From JAAXHV01 sp965207165 (GTDB lineage Bacteria; Pseudomonadota; Gammaproteobacteria; Eutrophobiales; Eutrophobiaceae): DNA of 64,000 nucleotides. The notes beneath the pieces were generated by a model. The model did no database searches. It saw only the letters and a list, made by a program, of their open reading frames with translations, and was not told where the DNA came from. This document shows positions 43,959 through 53,227 of this stretch, piece by piece. Where the stretch lies: NCBI GenBank assembly GCA_965207165.1, contig OZ242265.1, positions 3,968,001-4,032,000 of the forward strand, given 5' to 3'. Every line of letters starts with the position of its first letter. Within the stretch, counting starts at the first letter, position 1. The translations under genes and the position numbers were made by a program.

Positions 43959-45245
43959 CTAGTGAGCAGACTCGCAGCACACGATCCTGCCGTCCTGGAT
44001 CACCAGTTCCGGGTAGACCAGGGCCTTGATGTCCTGCAGCGGGTCGGCGGTGAGCACGATGAGATCGGCGCGTTTTCCGGCTTCGATACTGCCAAGGTCA
44101 TCGTCAAGGCCCATGGCTTCGGCAGCCTGAAGGGTGGCCGCCTGGATGATCTCCCGGTTGCTCATGCCTGCCGTCCGGAAGGCCTGCAATTCCTGCAGGT
44201 ATAGCTTGTCGATGGTTGCCAGGTCTTTCACGTTGGAGTCCGTTCCCACCGCGAAGCGCACTCCGGCTGCCTTCATCTCGCGGAACTGGTCCATCATGGA
44301 CTCGTAGGTGTGTCCCAGGTTCTCCGCTAACCACCCGGCGCTCTGCTTCTCCGCGTTGACGGCGTATTCATCGTTCAGTTCACGCAGGTGAAAACCCAGC
44401 GTCGGTATGACGTAGATCCCTTTCTCCACCATGGCGTTGATCACATCGGCGCCGCCATAGGGATACATGTGTTCAGTGCTGTCCACGCCGGCCTCGACCG
44501 CAATGCGGCCGGACTGCTTGTCAAGATCATGGGTCCCGCCGATGTGGGCGGTGACGCGCAGGTGATAGATATGGGCCTCATCAACGACTGCGGCCATTTC
44601 CTCTCTTGTCAGGAAGGGGGCGACCTTGATCAGGTCAGCTTCCAGCTTGATGGCCTCTCTTACCCGTGCCCGCATCGCCCAGGGGCCGCTGGCCTCCACC
44701 GCCCAGAGGGGAGGGTGCAGGGGTTGAAATTCCGACCCGTGGCCGCCGGTCACGGTAATAATGGGACCGGACGTGTAGTAGCGGGCGCCGCCCATCAGGC
44801 CGGCGCGCTGGGTGCGTTTCAACGAATACCCGATCCACTCCCGTGCACCGACGTCGCGCACCGTGGTAACGCCGATTTCCTGGTAGCGTTCGAGGAATCG
44901 TTCCGACCGGATTGCGTTGACGATGTCGTCATCCAGGCGCCTGGGGCCGGGCAGGATAAAGGTGACGTGTACATGCAGGTCGAACAAGCCTGGCAGCACC
45001 CATTTCCCGTCCGCGGAGATACGCCGTGTGCCGGTTTCAGCGCCTGGCGGCTTGCCGAGGCTGTGTATCCGTTCACCTTCAATCAGGATCCCCGGGTTCT
45101 CCGCGGGCTGCGATTCGGTTCCGTCAACCAGCGTACCCCCGTCAATAAACAGGCGCGCAGGGCTTGCGGTCACATCCGTCTCTGCCGCGCAAACGTTGCC
45201 CGCGAGCAGCAGGCACAATACTGTAATGACGGTAATTTCTCTCAT
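43959..45245 (-). CDS. Exported metal-dependent amidohydrolase
   Basis: 428 aa with a signal peptide (ITVITVLCLLLAGNVCAAE). Imidazolonepropionase/prolidase-like amidohydrolase: HxH metal site H91-H93 (FDLHVHV), a probable Lys bridge in LIKVAPFL, His in VTAHIGG, His in STEHMYP and Asp in AVGTDSN, then the composite-domain closing strands (GSIEAGKRADLIVLTADPL). It hydrolyses an amide or ester in the periplasm; the substrate is unknown. It lies downstream of a TonB receptor and hydantoinase genes, which suggests uptake and breakdown of an amide compound. Confidence 0.88.
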   Translation of the reverse strand: MREITVITVLCLLLAGNVCAAETDVTASPARLFIDGGTLVDGTESQPAENPGILIEGERIHSLGKPPGAETGTRRISADGKWVLPGLFDLHVHVTFILPGPRRLDDDIVNAIRSERFLERYQEIGVTTVRDVGAREWIGYSLKRTQRAGLMGGARYYTSGPIITVTGGHGSEFQPLHPPLWAVEASGPWAMRARVREAIKLEADLIKVAPFLTREEMAAVVDEAHIYHLRVTAHIGGTHDLDKQSGRIAVEAGVDSTEHMYPYGGADVINAMVEKGIYVIPTLGFHLRELNDEYAVNAEKQSAGWLAENLGHTYESMMDQFREMKAAGVRFAVGTDSNVKDLATIDKLYLQELQAFRTAGMSNREIIQAATLQAAEAMGLDDDLGSIEAGKRADLIVLTADPLQDIKALVYPELVIQDGRIVCCESAH

Positions 45246-45301
45246 ATATCAATCACCCGGCGTTTCATCAAATTTATTCTGGTGGTCAGGTTATTTGAAT
45301 C

Positions 45302-45416
45302 AATGGGGTCAGACCCGATTGATTAAGCTCATTAGATTCCTGCTTTTGCTAGGATGGCGGAAAATCAATCGAGCCTTATCCCATGGATACTATCCAATTC
45401 ATGGGTGTCCCAAATT
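45302..45416. repeat. GGGGTCAGACCC fragment and a single 21-bp half-site (reverse)
   Basis: A GGGGTCAGACCC piece lies at about 45304. A perfect reverse half-site lies at 45396-45416. The 34 bp before it (AAAATCAATCGAG .. ATCC) resemble the sequence before the array at 49706. Confidence 0.8.
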
Positions 45417-45502
45417 TGGCAGTACAAGCCCACCCCGCTTTAACACCGCACCGGGGTAAGCCTGTGCCGGGTTTACGGCGTTTCTGTTACACTTCCGACG
45501 GG

Positions 45503-47680
45503 TTACTTGAAGTTCAGCCGGATAGTCCCCCCAAACCAGCGGGGTGGGTTGTACACGCCCTGTCGGAAGCGAAAACCGGGAAACGGGTCTGCCTTAATCA
45601 GGTTCGTCTCGTCAGTGAAATTCTGGGCGAAGAAACTGGCCTCCCACTTGCCGTTGTCGGGACGGTATGTGATACGTGCGTTGGTAACGAAATGCTCACC
45701 GAGGGCGGAGGAAGGATCGTTGAAGTTAGTCCGGTAGCTGTCGTCCTGCCAGAGAAAGTCCCACAACAGGGTCACGGTGCCGTCGAAAGCGGGCTGCGTG
45801 TAACGCGCTGCCCCGTTGAAGGCGACATTGGGCGAGAACCCCAGGTCTACGTCCCTGGTCATTACCCCGTTGTTGATGTCCTTGAGCTTTGTCTCAAGCA
45901 GGGAGATGCCCAGGGAAAGCTCGAGCGGGTCTGAGGGGTAAACCTTTATCTCGATTTCGGCGCCGTAATTCTCCGCGTCGGCGTTGCGCACCGAGCCGCT
46001 CAAGCCTACCCAGTTGAATGCCTGAAAATCGCTGTAATCGTAATAGAAGGCGGATGTATTCACCCGCGCCCGCCGGTCGAAGATATCGATCTTGAAGCCC
46101 GCCTCGTAAGACCACAGGGTCTCGTCCTCGAACTGGACGTCGGCAGGCGTCGGCACATCGTAAAAGCCGTTATTGAAGCCGCCGGCTTTCGTTCCCCTGG
46201 AAACCTTCCCGTAGATAAGCCAGTTCTCAACGGGTTTATAGTGGAGTTCAACGTTTGCCGATATCAGGTCATCGTTCCGGTTGACCAGGTCGCCGACGTT
46301 CTCTTCGACAAAATTGCCGGCCGCGTTGCGGAACGCGTAGGCGAATGTATTGATCGCCTCATAGCGTTTGTCGTCATTGGTGTACCTGACCCCGGCCAGG
46401 ACTGCCACCTGCGGCGTAATGTCGTATTCGACATGGCCGAAGATCGACCACGATTCCAGGTCCAGTTGCCACGGGGCATCGAGAAATGCCGGCAGGCCGA
46501 AAAACCCGGCGGTGGGATGTGCTTCCGCATCCTGGTTCAGGTAGAAGAAACCCGCGGTCCAGCGCATGTTCCCGGTCTCCTGGTAGAGTCTGCCTTCCTG
46601 GGTCCAGATCTCATGATCCACCGGGAACCCGGCCGTGCACAGGGTATTGGGCGAACCGTCGCAGTCCTCCAGGTTATCACGGGTCACCCAGGCGTAGCCG
46701 GTGAGCGAGGTCAGGGTGATATTGTTGGGCATGTCCCAGTCCACCCGAATCAACCAGTTCAACACCTCGGATTCCACCTCCTGGCCGCCGTCGGTCCATA
46801 CGGTGCGCGGCGCCTCCGCGCCGACATCGCGTTCGTTGAACCCGAACGTATCGACCCCGTCCAGGTCCAGGTGTTGCAGCCCGGTCGCGGGATCGGTGAA
46901 GGCAATTTCATGGTCGGTGTACAAGGGGATAACGTTGATGTCGCCGTACTGGACCTTGGCCAGAATCTCCAGGTCTTCGTTGGGCGTATACAGGAATTGC
47001 ACGCGCCCGGTCTTGGTGCCGTAATCCGTGCCGTCCTTGAATTCGGGATTCAGGTTTTTCACGTAGCCGTCGCCGTCATGGAACAGGAGTGACGCGCGTA
47101 CTGCCAGGTTTTCGGTGGCAGGCGCGTTGATCATTCCTTCGATCCGAACTTCATCGTAGGAGGCATAGGTGGCGTCGATGTAGCCTTCGGCTTCCCGCGC
47201 CGGTTTTTTGGTGATGAAATGGATGAGACCGCCTGTCGTGTTTCTCCCGAACAGGGTCCCCTGCGGCCCGCGCAGCACTTCGACCCGCTCGAGGTCGTAC
47301 AGGGCAAAATCCAGCCCCGCCGGCGGCAGCATGTAGAACTCGTCTATGTACCCGGTGACAGGGGATTCATGGGCGTCGCCGAAATCGCTCAGGCCGATAC
47401 CCCGGATATAGGTATAGGAGTTGGCGCCGCGGCCCTGGGTCGAGAAGTTGTACACGCTGGGTACCTGTGCGACCACGTCGGTGCTGGAGACGAAGCGGAA
47501 TTCCCGGATTTGCTCGCTGTTCAGCGCGGTGATTGAGATGCCGACGTCCTGCAGGCTCTGTTCGCGTTTTTGCGCAGTGACGACGACTTCTTCCAGGACC
47601 GTTGCGGCAAATGCAGGAACCAGAGCTATAGAGAAGCCGATAAGAACGGACAGCCGAATGAGTGATGTTTTCATGCGCAA
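45503..47680 (-). CDS. TonB-dependent outer-membrane receptor
   Basis: 725 aa. A signal peptide (LIRLSVLIGFSIALVPAFA) precedes the TonB-box-like EEVVVTAQKREQSLQDV, then a plug (IRGIGLSDFG, VEVLRGPQGTLFGRNTTGG) and a 22-strand barrel ending in RWFGGTIRLNFK with an aromatic-basic terminus. It is similar to siderophore-like receptors widely used for vitamins, glycans or small aromatics. It lies downstream of hyuAB on the same strand, so its ligand may be the compound degraded by the cluster. Confidence 0.93.
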   Translation of the reverse strand: MRMKTSLIRLSVLIGFSIALVPAFAATVLEEVVVTAQKREQSLQDVGISITALNSEQIREFRFVSSTDVVAQVPSVYNFSTQGRGANSYTYIRGIGLSDFGDAHESPVTGYIDEFYMLPPAGLDFALYDLERVEVLRGPQGTLFGRNTTGGLIHFITKKPAREAEGYIDATYASYDEVRIEGMINAPATENLAVRASLLFHDGDGYVKNLNPEFKDGTDYGTKTGRVQFLYTPNEDLEILAKVQYGDINVIPLYTDHEIAFTDPATGLQHLDLDGVDTFGFNERDVGAEAPRTVWTDGGQEVESEVLNWLIRVDWDMPNNITLTSLTGYAWVTRDNLEDCDGSPNTLCTAGFPVDHEIWTQEGRLYQETGNMRWTAGFFYLNQDAEAHPTAGFFGLPAFLDAPWQLDLESWSIFGHVEYDITPQVAVLAGVRYTNDDKRYEAINTFAYAFRNAAGNFVEENVGDLVNRNDDLISANVELHYKPVENWLIYGKVSRGTKAGGFNNGFYDVPTPADVQFEDETLWSYEAGFKIDIFDRRARVNTSAFYYDYSDFQAFNWVGLSGSVRNADAENYGAEIEIKVYPSDPLELSLGISLLETKLKDINNGVMTRDVDLGFSPNVAFNGAARYTQPAFDGTVTLLWDFLWQDDSYRTNFNDPSSALGEHFVTNARITYRPDNGKWEASFFAQNFTDETNLIKADPFPGFRFRQGVYNPPRWFGGTIRLNFK

Positions 47681-47824
47681 ACCCCCGATATTTGCCCATA
47701 ATGAGTATAGAGAGAACGGGGGTCAAATAATAATCAGAATAATGAATACACGGATATAATCCGGGCTTATTATTGAATCAATTTACCCTTCGTTATAATC
47801 GGGAATGACGCGTTATGAGATTTA

Positions 47825-47860
47825 ATGGGGTCTGACCCCTTAATGGGTCTGACCCCTTTT
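47825..47860. repeat. Tandem GGGGTCTGACCCC palindromes
   Basis: GGGGTCTGACCCC at about 47825 and GGGTCTGACCCC at about 47844, followed by TTTTATT. It sits between hyuB and the TonB receptor gene, and its T-run could let it act as a minor terminator on the plus strand. Confidence 0.7.
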
Positions 47861-47884
47861 ATTGTGCCGGAACGACGGAAGTGG

Positions 47885-49660
47885 TCAACCCTCTCGCAGC
47901 GCGGCAGTTTGCGCCGCATCCAGGGCGCCGTTCTCATCGACCGCCACACGGTATGTTTCCCGCGCCCGTTGCGTTGATACCCAGCCGCGCTTTACGTCAC
48001 GCGCGACCCGGTCGGGATCGCGTGTGCCGGGTGCGCCGTAACCGGCGCCACCGCTGCAGATTGAGACGACGCGTTCCCCGGGTTTCACGGTGACTTGTTC
48101 ATAGGTGCCGAGCGGTTCGGACAGTCCCCCGCCGAGGTCACGCACATACTGGCGTGCCAGGCAACCGTTTTCCCCGCCCTGCACGCCGATGGCCTCATAA
48201 TTGGTGCCTTCGCTCAGCCAAACGGCCGTCAAATCACCGTCCAGTGAACCGAATTCGACTTGGGCCGCGGGCGCGCCGCAGTAGCGTCCGGCGCCTTCGC
48301 TGTCCCGGACGATGTGTTCGGAGTGGATCAGCACGGGATATTTCATTTCCAGTATTTCGATGCTGTCCCGGCGCAGGAAGCCGGCGGCGCCGAGACCAAG
48401 TATCGTCAGCCAGCCATCGGCAACGGGGCCCGCGGCCCCTGCCGTGAAGCCGAGCCACAACTGGTTCACGAAAGGCCCCCGTCCCGGGCGGTTATCGGTG
48501 CCCGATATCACCGCGGTGGCGGCCGGCGACGCCTTGCCGGTCGCGGCCATGCCGTGGCCGTCGCCGAGCCCGGCGATGGCGCGCACCACGCAGTTGGCAA
48601 GCAGTTCGGACAGGTTGGTCGTCGCCACCGAGCAACTGTACGGGTGTTTCGGGATGCCCACTACGCAGTTCTCGCGCAGGTGTACGCGCAGGCGCCGGAA
48701 ACTGCCCGCGTTCGACGGCACCACGGAGCCCAGCCCGGTGAATACTCCCATCATCGCCGCGGTGCGCGCGGTCGCCTCGGTCAGGTTCAGGCCACAGGGC
48801 TGGCAATCGGGGTTGTCGGTGAGGTCCACCTCGATAAGCGCCGCGTCCCGATCGACCTTGAGATGGGCCCTCACTTCAAGACCGTCGGGCAGTGCGCCGG
48901 GGATGGGATCGTGCCAACCGGAGGTTGTCGTTGCCCCTGACGGCAGGCGCCGGACCGCATCGATCATCAGGCGTTCGCTGTAATCGAACCATTCCGCCGG
49001 GTACGCGGCCAGTTCTTCCCCGTCCATCTCCCGCAAAAGTTCAAGCAGCTTGCGTTCACCGATGCGGGCGGCGCCCAGCAGTGCCAGGAAGTCACCGTGC
49101 CACAGTTCGGGCACCCGGATCCGGACTTGCGCCATGCGCAGCACGTCCTCCCGGTCACGGTAATCTTCCTGTACTTTCACGCACGGAAAGATCAGAGCGC
49201 CCTCTTCATAGACGTCTTTTGCCGCTGCTGAGTAAGTGGTGGGCACCGCGTTGCCACAGTCGGCCAGGTGCGCCTTGGCGATGACGGTGAACCGGTGTTG
49301 GCCGGAATCGTCCACCACCGGGACCAGCAGGGTCCAGTCGGCCGCGTGCGAATTTCCGTGGTAGGGCGAGTTGTGCAGGAAGGCGTCGCCGCGCTTGAGT
49401 TCCGGGTTAAAGCGTACCATCCATTGCGCCATCAGGTCCGGGCCGCTCATGACGTGGATCGGCAGGCTCTCGGCCATGGCCAGCATTTCATGGCCGGCGG
49501 TCAGGATACAACAGGAAAAATCCCGCGCCGTGTTCAGGATGGCCGAGCGTGCGGTGCGCAACAGGGTATTCGTCATCGCCCGCACGATACCGTCGAAACG
49601 GTTGTTCAACAGGGCAAGCCGGTGCCCGTCCAGGGTGTGTTGAGTGTTGTCATCTTGCAT
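47885..49660 (-). CDS. hyuB: Hydantoinase B/oxoprolinase family subunit
   Basis: 591 aa. Typical HyuB start (HRLALLNNRFDGIVRAMTNTLLRTARS), then FLHNSPYHGNSHAADWTLLVPV, DLTDNPDCQPCGLNLTEATART and the glycine-rich end ICSGGAGYGAPGTRDP. With HyuA it forms an ATP-dependent hydrolase or carboxylase of the hydantoinase / 5-oxoprolinase / acetone carboxylase superfamily. It follows hyuA after a repeat pair. The substrate cannot be assigned. Confidence 0.9.
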   Translation of the reverse strand: MQDDNTQHTLDGHRLALLNNRFDGIVRAMTNTLLRTARSAILNTARDFSCCILTAGHEMLAMAESLPIHVMSGPDLMAQWMVRFNPELKRGDAFLHNSPYHGNSHAADWTLLVPVVDDSGQHRFTVIAKAHLADCGNAVPTTYSAAAKDVYEEGALIFPCVKVQEDYRDREDVLRMAQVRIRVPELWHGDFLALLGAARIGERKLLELLREMDGEELAAYPAEWFDYSERLMIDAVRRLPSGATTTSGWHDPIPGALPDGLEVRAHLKVDRDAALIEVDLTDNPDCQPCGLNLTEATARTAAMMGVFTGLGSVVPSNAGSFRRLRVHLRENCVVGIPKHPYSCSVATTNLSELLANCVVRAIAGLGDGHGMAATGKASPAATAVISGTDNRPGRGPFVNQLWLGFTAGAAGPVADGWLTILGLGAAGFLRRDSIEILEMKYPVLIHSEHIVRDSEGAGRYCGAPAAQVEFGSLDGDLTAVWLSEGTNYEAIGVQGGENGCLARQYVRDLGGGLSEPLGTYEQVTVKPGERVVSICSGGAGYGAPGTRDPDRVARDVKRGWVSTQRARETYRVAVDENGALDAAQTAALREG

Positions 49661-49705
49661 GGTTCACCTCAAAATCGATCGAGTCGGACCCCATGGGTAC
49701 CATCC

Positions 49706-49760
49706 AATTCATGGGTGTCCCAAATTGTTGTTTCTTCGCAATTCATGGGTGTCCCAAATT
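49706..49760. repeat. Array of two reverse units without a forward partner
   Basis: Reverse units at 49706-49726 and 49740-49760, pitch 34. The array lies between hyuA and hyuB. The last unit overlaps the hyuA stop (49759). Confidence 0.9.
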
Positions 49761-51873
49761 AGCTCTGGGTTGCTGCTTTTGAAGGGGTGGCGGATGGGTA
49801 GATCAGTAGCGACTCGTTGATGCTGCGCGCTACCTCTGACCGGGCATCGACCACCAGGGTTGTGACCGGTGACTCGACCAGTAACGGGCCGGGGTGGCGG
49901 CGGCCGGTTTCCAGGTCCTGCACCTGGTATACTGGTGTGTCGATGATGCCCAGGTCCGGGAAATAGGCCCTGCGTGTGCCTCCGGCCCCGCTCCGTCCCG
50001 GCGCGGAAGGCGGTTTCAGGGCGTCCGCATCCTGCAGTGAGCAACTGACGTGCGCGACCCAGGTCAATACTTCCACATCGGAGCCGGTGTCGCGCACCGC
50101 AAACAGCGCGTCGTGAGTGTCGTGGAAACTCTCGACCAGGGCGGTGACATCCTCGTCTGAAGCAAATTCCGGGCACGCCAGCGGTACTTCAATCTCCCAC
50201 ACCTGTTCCTGGTAACGCGCCTCTACGGAGAAACTGATCCCGGAACGGATTGAACCGGCGCCCGGACCGTCGCAGAATTCCCTGCACTGGGCGTGGAGGC
50301 CGTCCAGCACGGCATTGGCCCGGTTGCGGTCGAATACCCGGGCGGACATGAGTTCGGTCGCGGTGTAGGTGGCGCGCAGGTCCGACAGCATGGCGCCGGT
50401 TGCGCTCAGTGCCGCGGAGGCGCTGGGAATCAGCACCGGCCAGCAACCCAGACGGCGGGCAATACCCGTGCAGTACAGTCCGCCGCCGCCCCCGCCGCCG
50501 ATGAGCAATCCCTGGCGCGGGTCTATCCCCTTGTTCAGGGTGATTTCCTCGATGGCGGTGACCATGCGTTCCGTCGCCAGGGTCAGGATAGCCGAGGCTG
50601 CTTCGTTAAGGTCCAGCCCCAGCGGATCGGCAACGTGGCGCCGGATGGCGTCGACGGCCGGTTTGACCGCGACCGCGATTTCACCACCCAGGAAGTATTC
50701 CGGGTCCAGGTAGCCCAGTACCAGGCAGGCATCGGTTACCGTCGGCCGCTCGCCGCCGCGCTTATAACAGGCGGGACCCGGTTCGGCCCCTGCGCTCATC
50801 GGACCGACGTGCAGCATGCCGCCCGAGTCCACCCAGGCGATGCTGCCTCCCCCGGCGCCCACGCTGCGCACGTCCACGGATGGAAAACCAGTCATGTAGC
50901 CGGCCTTCTGGTCGCCCACCATGGTCTCGCGCGTCGTCGGGATCTCGCCGTCGCGCAGCAGGCTGACGTCGAAGGTGGTGCCGCCGGCGTCAGTGACGAT
51001 GGCGGTCGTGCCGCCGCCGTCCAGCGTGGCGAAGTGGCGGCCTGCGACCGGCGCCCCGGCCGGGCCGGACCCGATCGAGTGGATCGGGGTGTCGGCGACG
51101 TGTTCGGCATCGAGCACACCGCCGGATGAAGTCATGATCAGCAGCCGTCCGGTAAAGCCGTTGGTCCTCAGTTCCTCATCGAGATGGCGGAAGAAACGGC
51201 TCATCAGCGGCTTCAGTGAGGCGTCAATAGCGGTCGACGAGGCACGCCGGTATTCCCGTACCGACGGGTTGAGCCGGCTGGACAGGGTGTATGGCACACC
51301 CGGCAGTTCCCGCGCCAGCAGTTCGCCGATACGGCTCTCGTGTTCGTTGTTGATCACCGACCACAACAGGCACACGGCAACCGCTTCCACCTCCGCTGCG
51401 CGCAGGCGGCCTGTTACCTCCAGCACCTGCTGCTCGTCCAGTGCGGTGAGTACCCCGCCATCGGCGGAGAGACGTTCGCGGATCTCGAAGGTCAGGGCCC
51501 GCGGGATATACGGCTCCGGGTATTCCTGGCTGTAGTCGAACAGGGTGCGGCGACCGCCGCCCTCGCGCAACAGCAGGATATCCGGGTGTCCCTCGGTGAC
51601 CAGCAGTGCGGTGCGGGCGGTGCTGCTGGTGACGATCGCATTGGTTGCCAGGGTGGTGCCGAACACGAACAGGTCGCTGCGCCCAAGCAGGTCTGCGACG
51701 GAACTGTTCACGTCGGCTGCCGCCGCGCCGAGCGTATCGAACAGGCCGGCTACCGGATCCGTCGGTGTAGTGGGACGTTTATAGAGACGCGCCGCGCCGC
51801 CGGCGCTGTTTACGACCAGGTCGGTAAAGGTGCCGCCGGTGTCGGCCGCCAGGGTCAGGCGCGGTTCGTTCAT
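49759..51873 (-). CDS. hyuA: Hydantoinase A / N-methylhydantoinase family subunit
   Basis: 704 aa from ATG 51873, placing the ASKHA nucleotide loop LAADTGGTFTDLVV at the N-terminus as usual; the frame extends 32 codons upstream into the SDR gene. Other motifs: FGTTLATNAIV, YRRASSTAIDASLKPLMSRF, VTDAGGTTFDVSLL, VGAGGGSIAWVD and LIGGGGGGGLYC. It is the ATP-binding partner of HyuB. The stop codon is at the edge of a repeat unit. The SDR gene ends 4 bp before this start, so the genes are one operon. Confidence 0.9.
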   Translation of the reverse strand: MNEPRLTLAADTGGTFTDLVVNSAGGAARLYKRPTTPTDPVAGLFDTLGAAAADVNSSVADLLGRSDLFVFGTTLATNAIVTSSTARTALLVTEGHPDILLLREGGGRRTLFDYSQEYPEPYIPRALTFEIRERLSADGGVLTALDEQQVLEVTGRLRAAEVEAVAVCLLWSVINNEHESRIGELLARELPGVPYTLSSRLNPSVREYRRASSTAIDASLKPLMSRFFRHLDEELRTNGFTGRLLIMTSSGGVLDAEHVADTPIHSIGSGPAGAPVAGRHFATLDGGGTTAIVTDAGGTTFDVSLLRDGEIPTTRETMVGDQKAGYMTGFPSVDVRSVGAGGGSIAWVDSGGMLHVGPMSAGAEPGPACYKRGGERPTVTDACLVLGYLDPEYFLGGEIAVAVKPAVDAIRRHVADPLGLDLNEAASAILTLATERMVTAIEEITLNKGIDPRQGLLIGGGGGGGLYCTGIARRLGCWPVLIPSASAALSATGAMLSDLRATYTATELMSARVFDRNRANAVLDGLHAQCREFCDGPGAGSIRSGISFSVEARYQEQVWEIEVPLACPEFASDEDVTALVESFHDTHDALFAVRDTGSDVEVLTWVAHVSCSLQDADALKPPSAPGRSGAGGTRRAYFPDLGIIDTPVYQVQDLETGRRHPGPLLVESPVTTLVVDARSEVARSINESLLIYPSATPSKAATQS

Positions 51874-51877
51874 GGGG

Positions 51878-52603
51878 TTATAACTCTGCCTCGTGGTGCA
51901 GGTGAAATTCGGGGATGACGGTAGCCGGGTCCTGGCGCAGGCAGTAAGCGACGGCGCGGGCCACGGCATCCGGGTCCAGCCAGCCCCGTGCGGGGTCCCA
52001 TTGCTCGGATTCGTGCGCCATGGGTGTCTCGGTGCGTCCCGGCGTGATGGCGGTCACCCTGATGGAGGTGTCCTTGAGGTCCTGGGCCGTCGAATGGGCC
52101 AGGCCGAGTACGCCCCACTTGGCGGCGCTGTAGGCGCAACCGTTGCGCGTACCGCGCCGGCCGGCTATTGACGAGATAAAGATCAGCCTGCCGTCACCGT
52201 GTTCCAGCATGCTCTGGCGTAGCACTTCGCGGGTACAAAGGAATTCGCCGCGCAGGTTGACGGCCATGATTTTGTCCCAGGTTTCCGTACCGGTCTCCCA
52301 TACCGGCGCCACCAGCCGGATCCCGGCATTGTTCACCAGGGCATGAATCCGGCCGAAGGTTTCGACCGTGCGTTCCACTGCGCCGATCACGTCCGGCTCG
52401 GAGGATACGTCCGCCTCCAGGGCCAGCGTGGCAACCCCGTGCCGCTGCCGTAAGTCCGCGAGCGCGGCGCTCAGATCGTCTTTGCGCGTATCCAGGCCGG
52501 CTATGCTCATACCCGCATCCGCCAGTGCCGAGGCAATATGCAGGCCGAGGCCGCGCGCAGCCCCGGTTACCAGTGCGACGCGTCCGCTGAGATCAATCAT
52601 CAT
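51878..52603 (-). CDS. Short-chain dehydrogenase/reductase
   Basis: 241 aa classical SDR. Cofactor motif TGAARGLG (residues 14-21), NNAG, the catalytic Ser in ISSIAG and YSAAK (Tyr-x3-Lys). Its start overlaps the stop of the 111-aa gene upstream (ATGA) and its stop lies 4 bp before hyuA. It probably oxidises or reduces an alcohol or ketone intermediate of the pathway. The substrate is unknown. Confidence 0.9.
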   Translation of the reverse strand: MMIDLSGRVALVTGAARGLGLHIASALADAGMSIAGLDTRKDDLSAALADLRQRHGVATLALEADVSSEPDVIGAVERTVETFGRIHALVNNAGIRLVAPVWETGTETWDKIMAVNLRGEFLCTREVLRQSMLEHGDGRLIFISSIAGRRGTRNGCAYSAAKWGVLGLAHSTAQDLKDTSIRVTAITPGRTETPMAHESEQWDPARGWLDPDAVARAVAYCLRQDPATVIPEFHLHHEAEL

Positions 52604-52935
52604 GGCAACCCCAGGTCGGACAGGGGGCGGCCCATGCGCACGTCGACCTTGATGTATCTGGAGAGCGGCCGCTCGCCGCGGCGGAGCTGGTCGACCACAT
52701 CGATTATGACTTCATGGCTGGGCGCATCGCACATGACGTAAAATGTCCATGGATACCCCAGCGTCGGCCCGATCTGGATCTGATCATCATCCATTGATGA
52801 GAGCACTTCAATCCCGAAGCGCTCCTTCCAGCCGCCGAACACTTCCCGGCATTTGCTGAATACGTAGCTTTTGTCCTCTGCAGAAGCGTCAAAGAAAGCC
52901 GGCAAAACACCGGCGCAAACCAGAACTCTTACCAT
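52600..52935 (-). CDS. Conserved-looking protein of unknown function (111 aa)
   Basis: No recognised family. It opens with a hydrophobic strand (VRVLVCAGVLPAF) and contains SMDDDQIQIGPTLGYPWTFYVMCDAPSHEVIIDVVDQLRRGE and a closing RYIKVDVRMGRPL. Alternating strand-helix-strand-helix-strand is compatible with a small ferredoxin-like or dimeric alpha-beta barrel, but this is a guess. It is translationally coupled to the SDR by a 4-bp overlap and follows the PQ-loop gene by 13 bp, so it belongs to the same operon and perhaps the same reaction. Confidence 0.75.
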   Translation of the reverse strand: MVRVLVCAGVLPAFFDASAEDKSYVFSKCREVFGGWKERFGIEVLSSMDDDQIQIGPTLGYPWTFYVMCDAPSHEVIIDVVDQLRRGERPLSRYIKVDVRMGRPLSDLGLP

Positions 52936-52948
52936 TTTATTCTCCTTG

Positions 52949-53227
52949 TCAGCTATAGGCGGTTATCAGCGCAATCACGGTCACGCTGATAATGGCGCTC
53001 AGTGTCATACATATCATCAGCACGGTGCTGCGTTTGAAATAGCCTTCCACCGCGAAAGCAGCCTGCACCGCCGCGTAAATCACGAACATCTGGATGGCCA
53101 GGCCCTCGGTTACCTGGGTCTGTATCAACCTGACCAGTTGCGGCAGCATCGCGCCGACATTGATGATACCCATGGTCCAGATGATAAACGGCCAGTGTAT
53201 CCGGTCTGCAAATTCATCCCGGGTCAT
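52949..53227 (-). CDS. Small PQ-loop (SemiSWEET-like) membrane protein
   Basis: 92 aa with three transmembrane helices and the PQ-loop motif (INVGAMLPQLVRLIQTQVTEGLAIQMFVIYAAVQ). Bacterial SemiSWEETs of this size dimerise to carry sugars or other small solutes. The end (LMICMTLSAIISVTVIALI) is the third helix. Its start overlaps the stop of the acyl-CoA synthetase gene (ATGA). It may move the substrate of the cluster across the inner membrane; the transport role is inferred from family only. Confidence 0.72.
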   Translation of the reverse strand: MTRDEFADRIHWPFIIWTMGIINVGAMLPQLVRLIQTQVTEGLAIQMFVIYAAVQAAFAVEGYFKRSTVLMICMTLSAIISVTVIALITAYS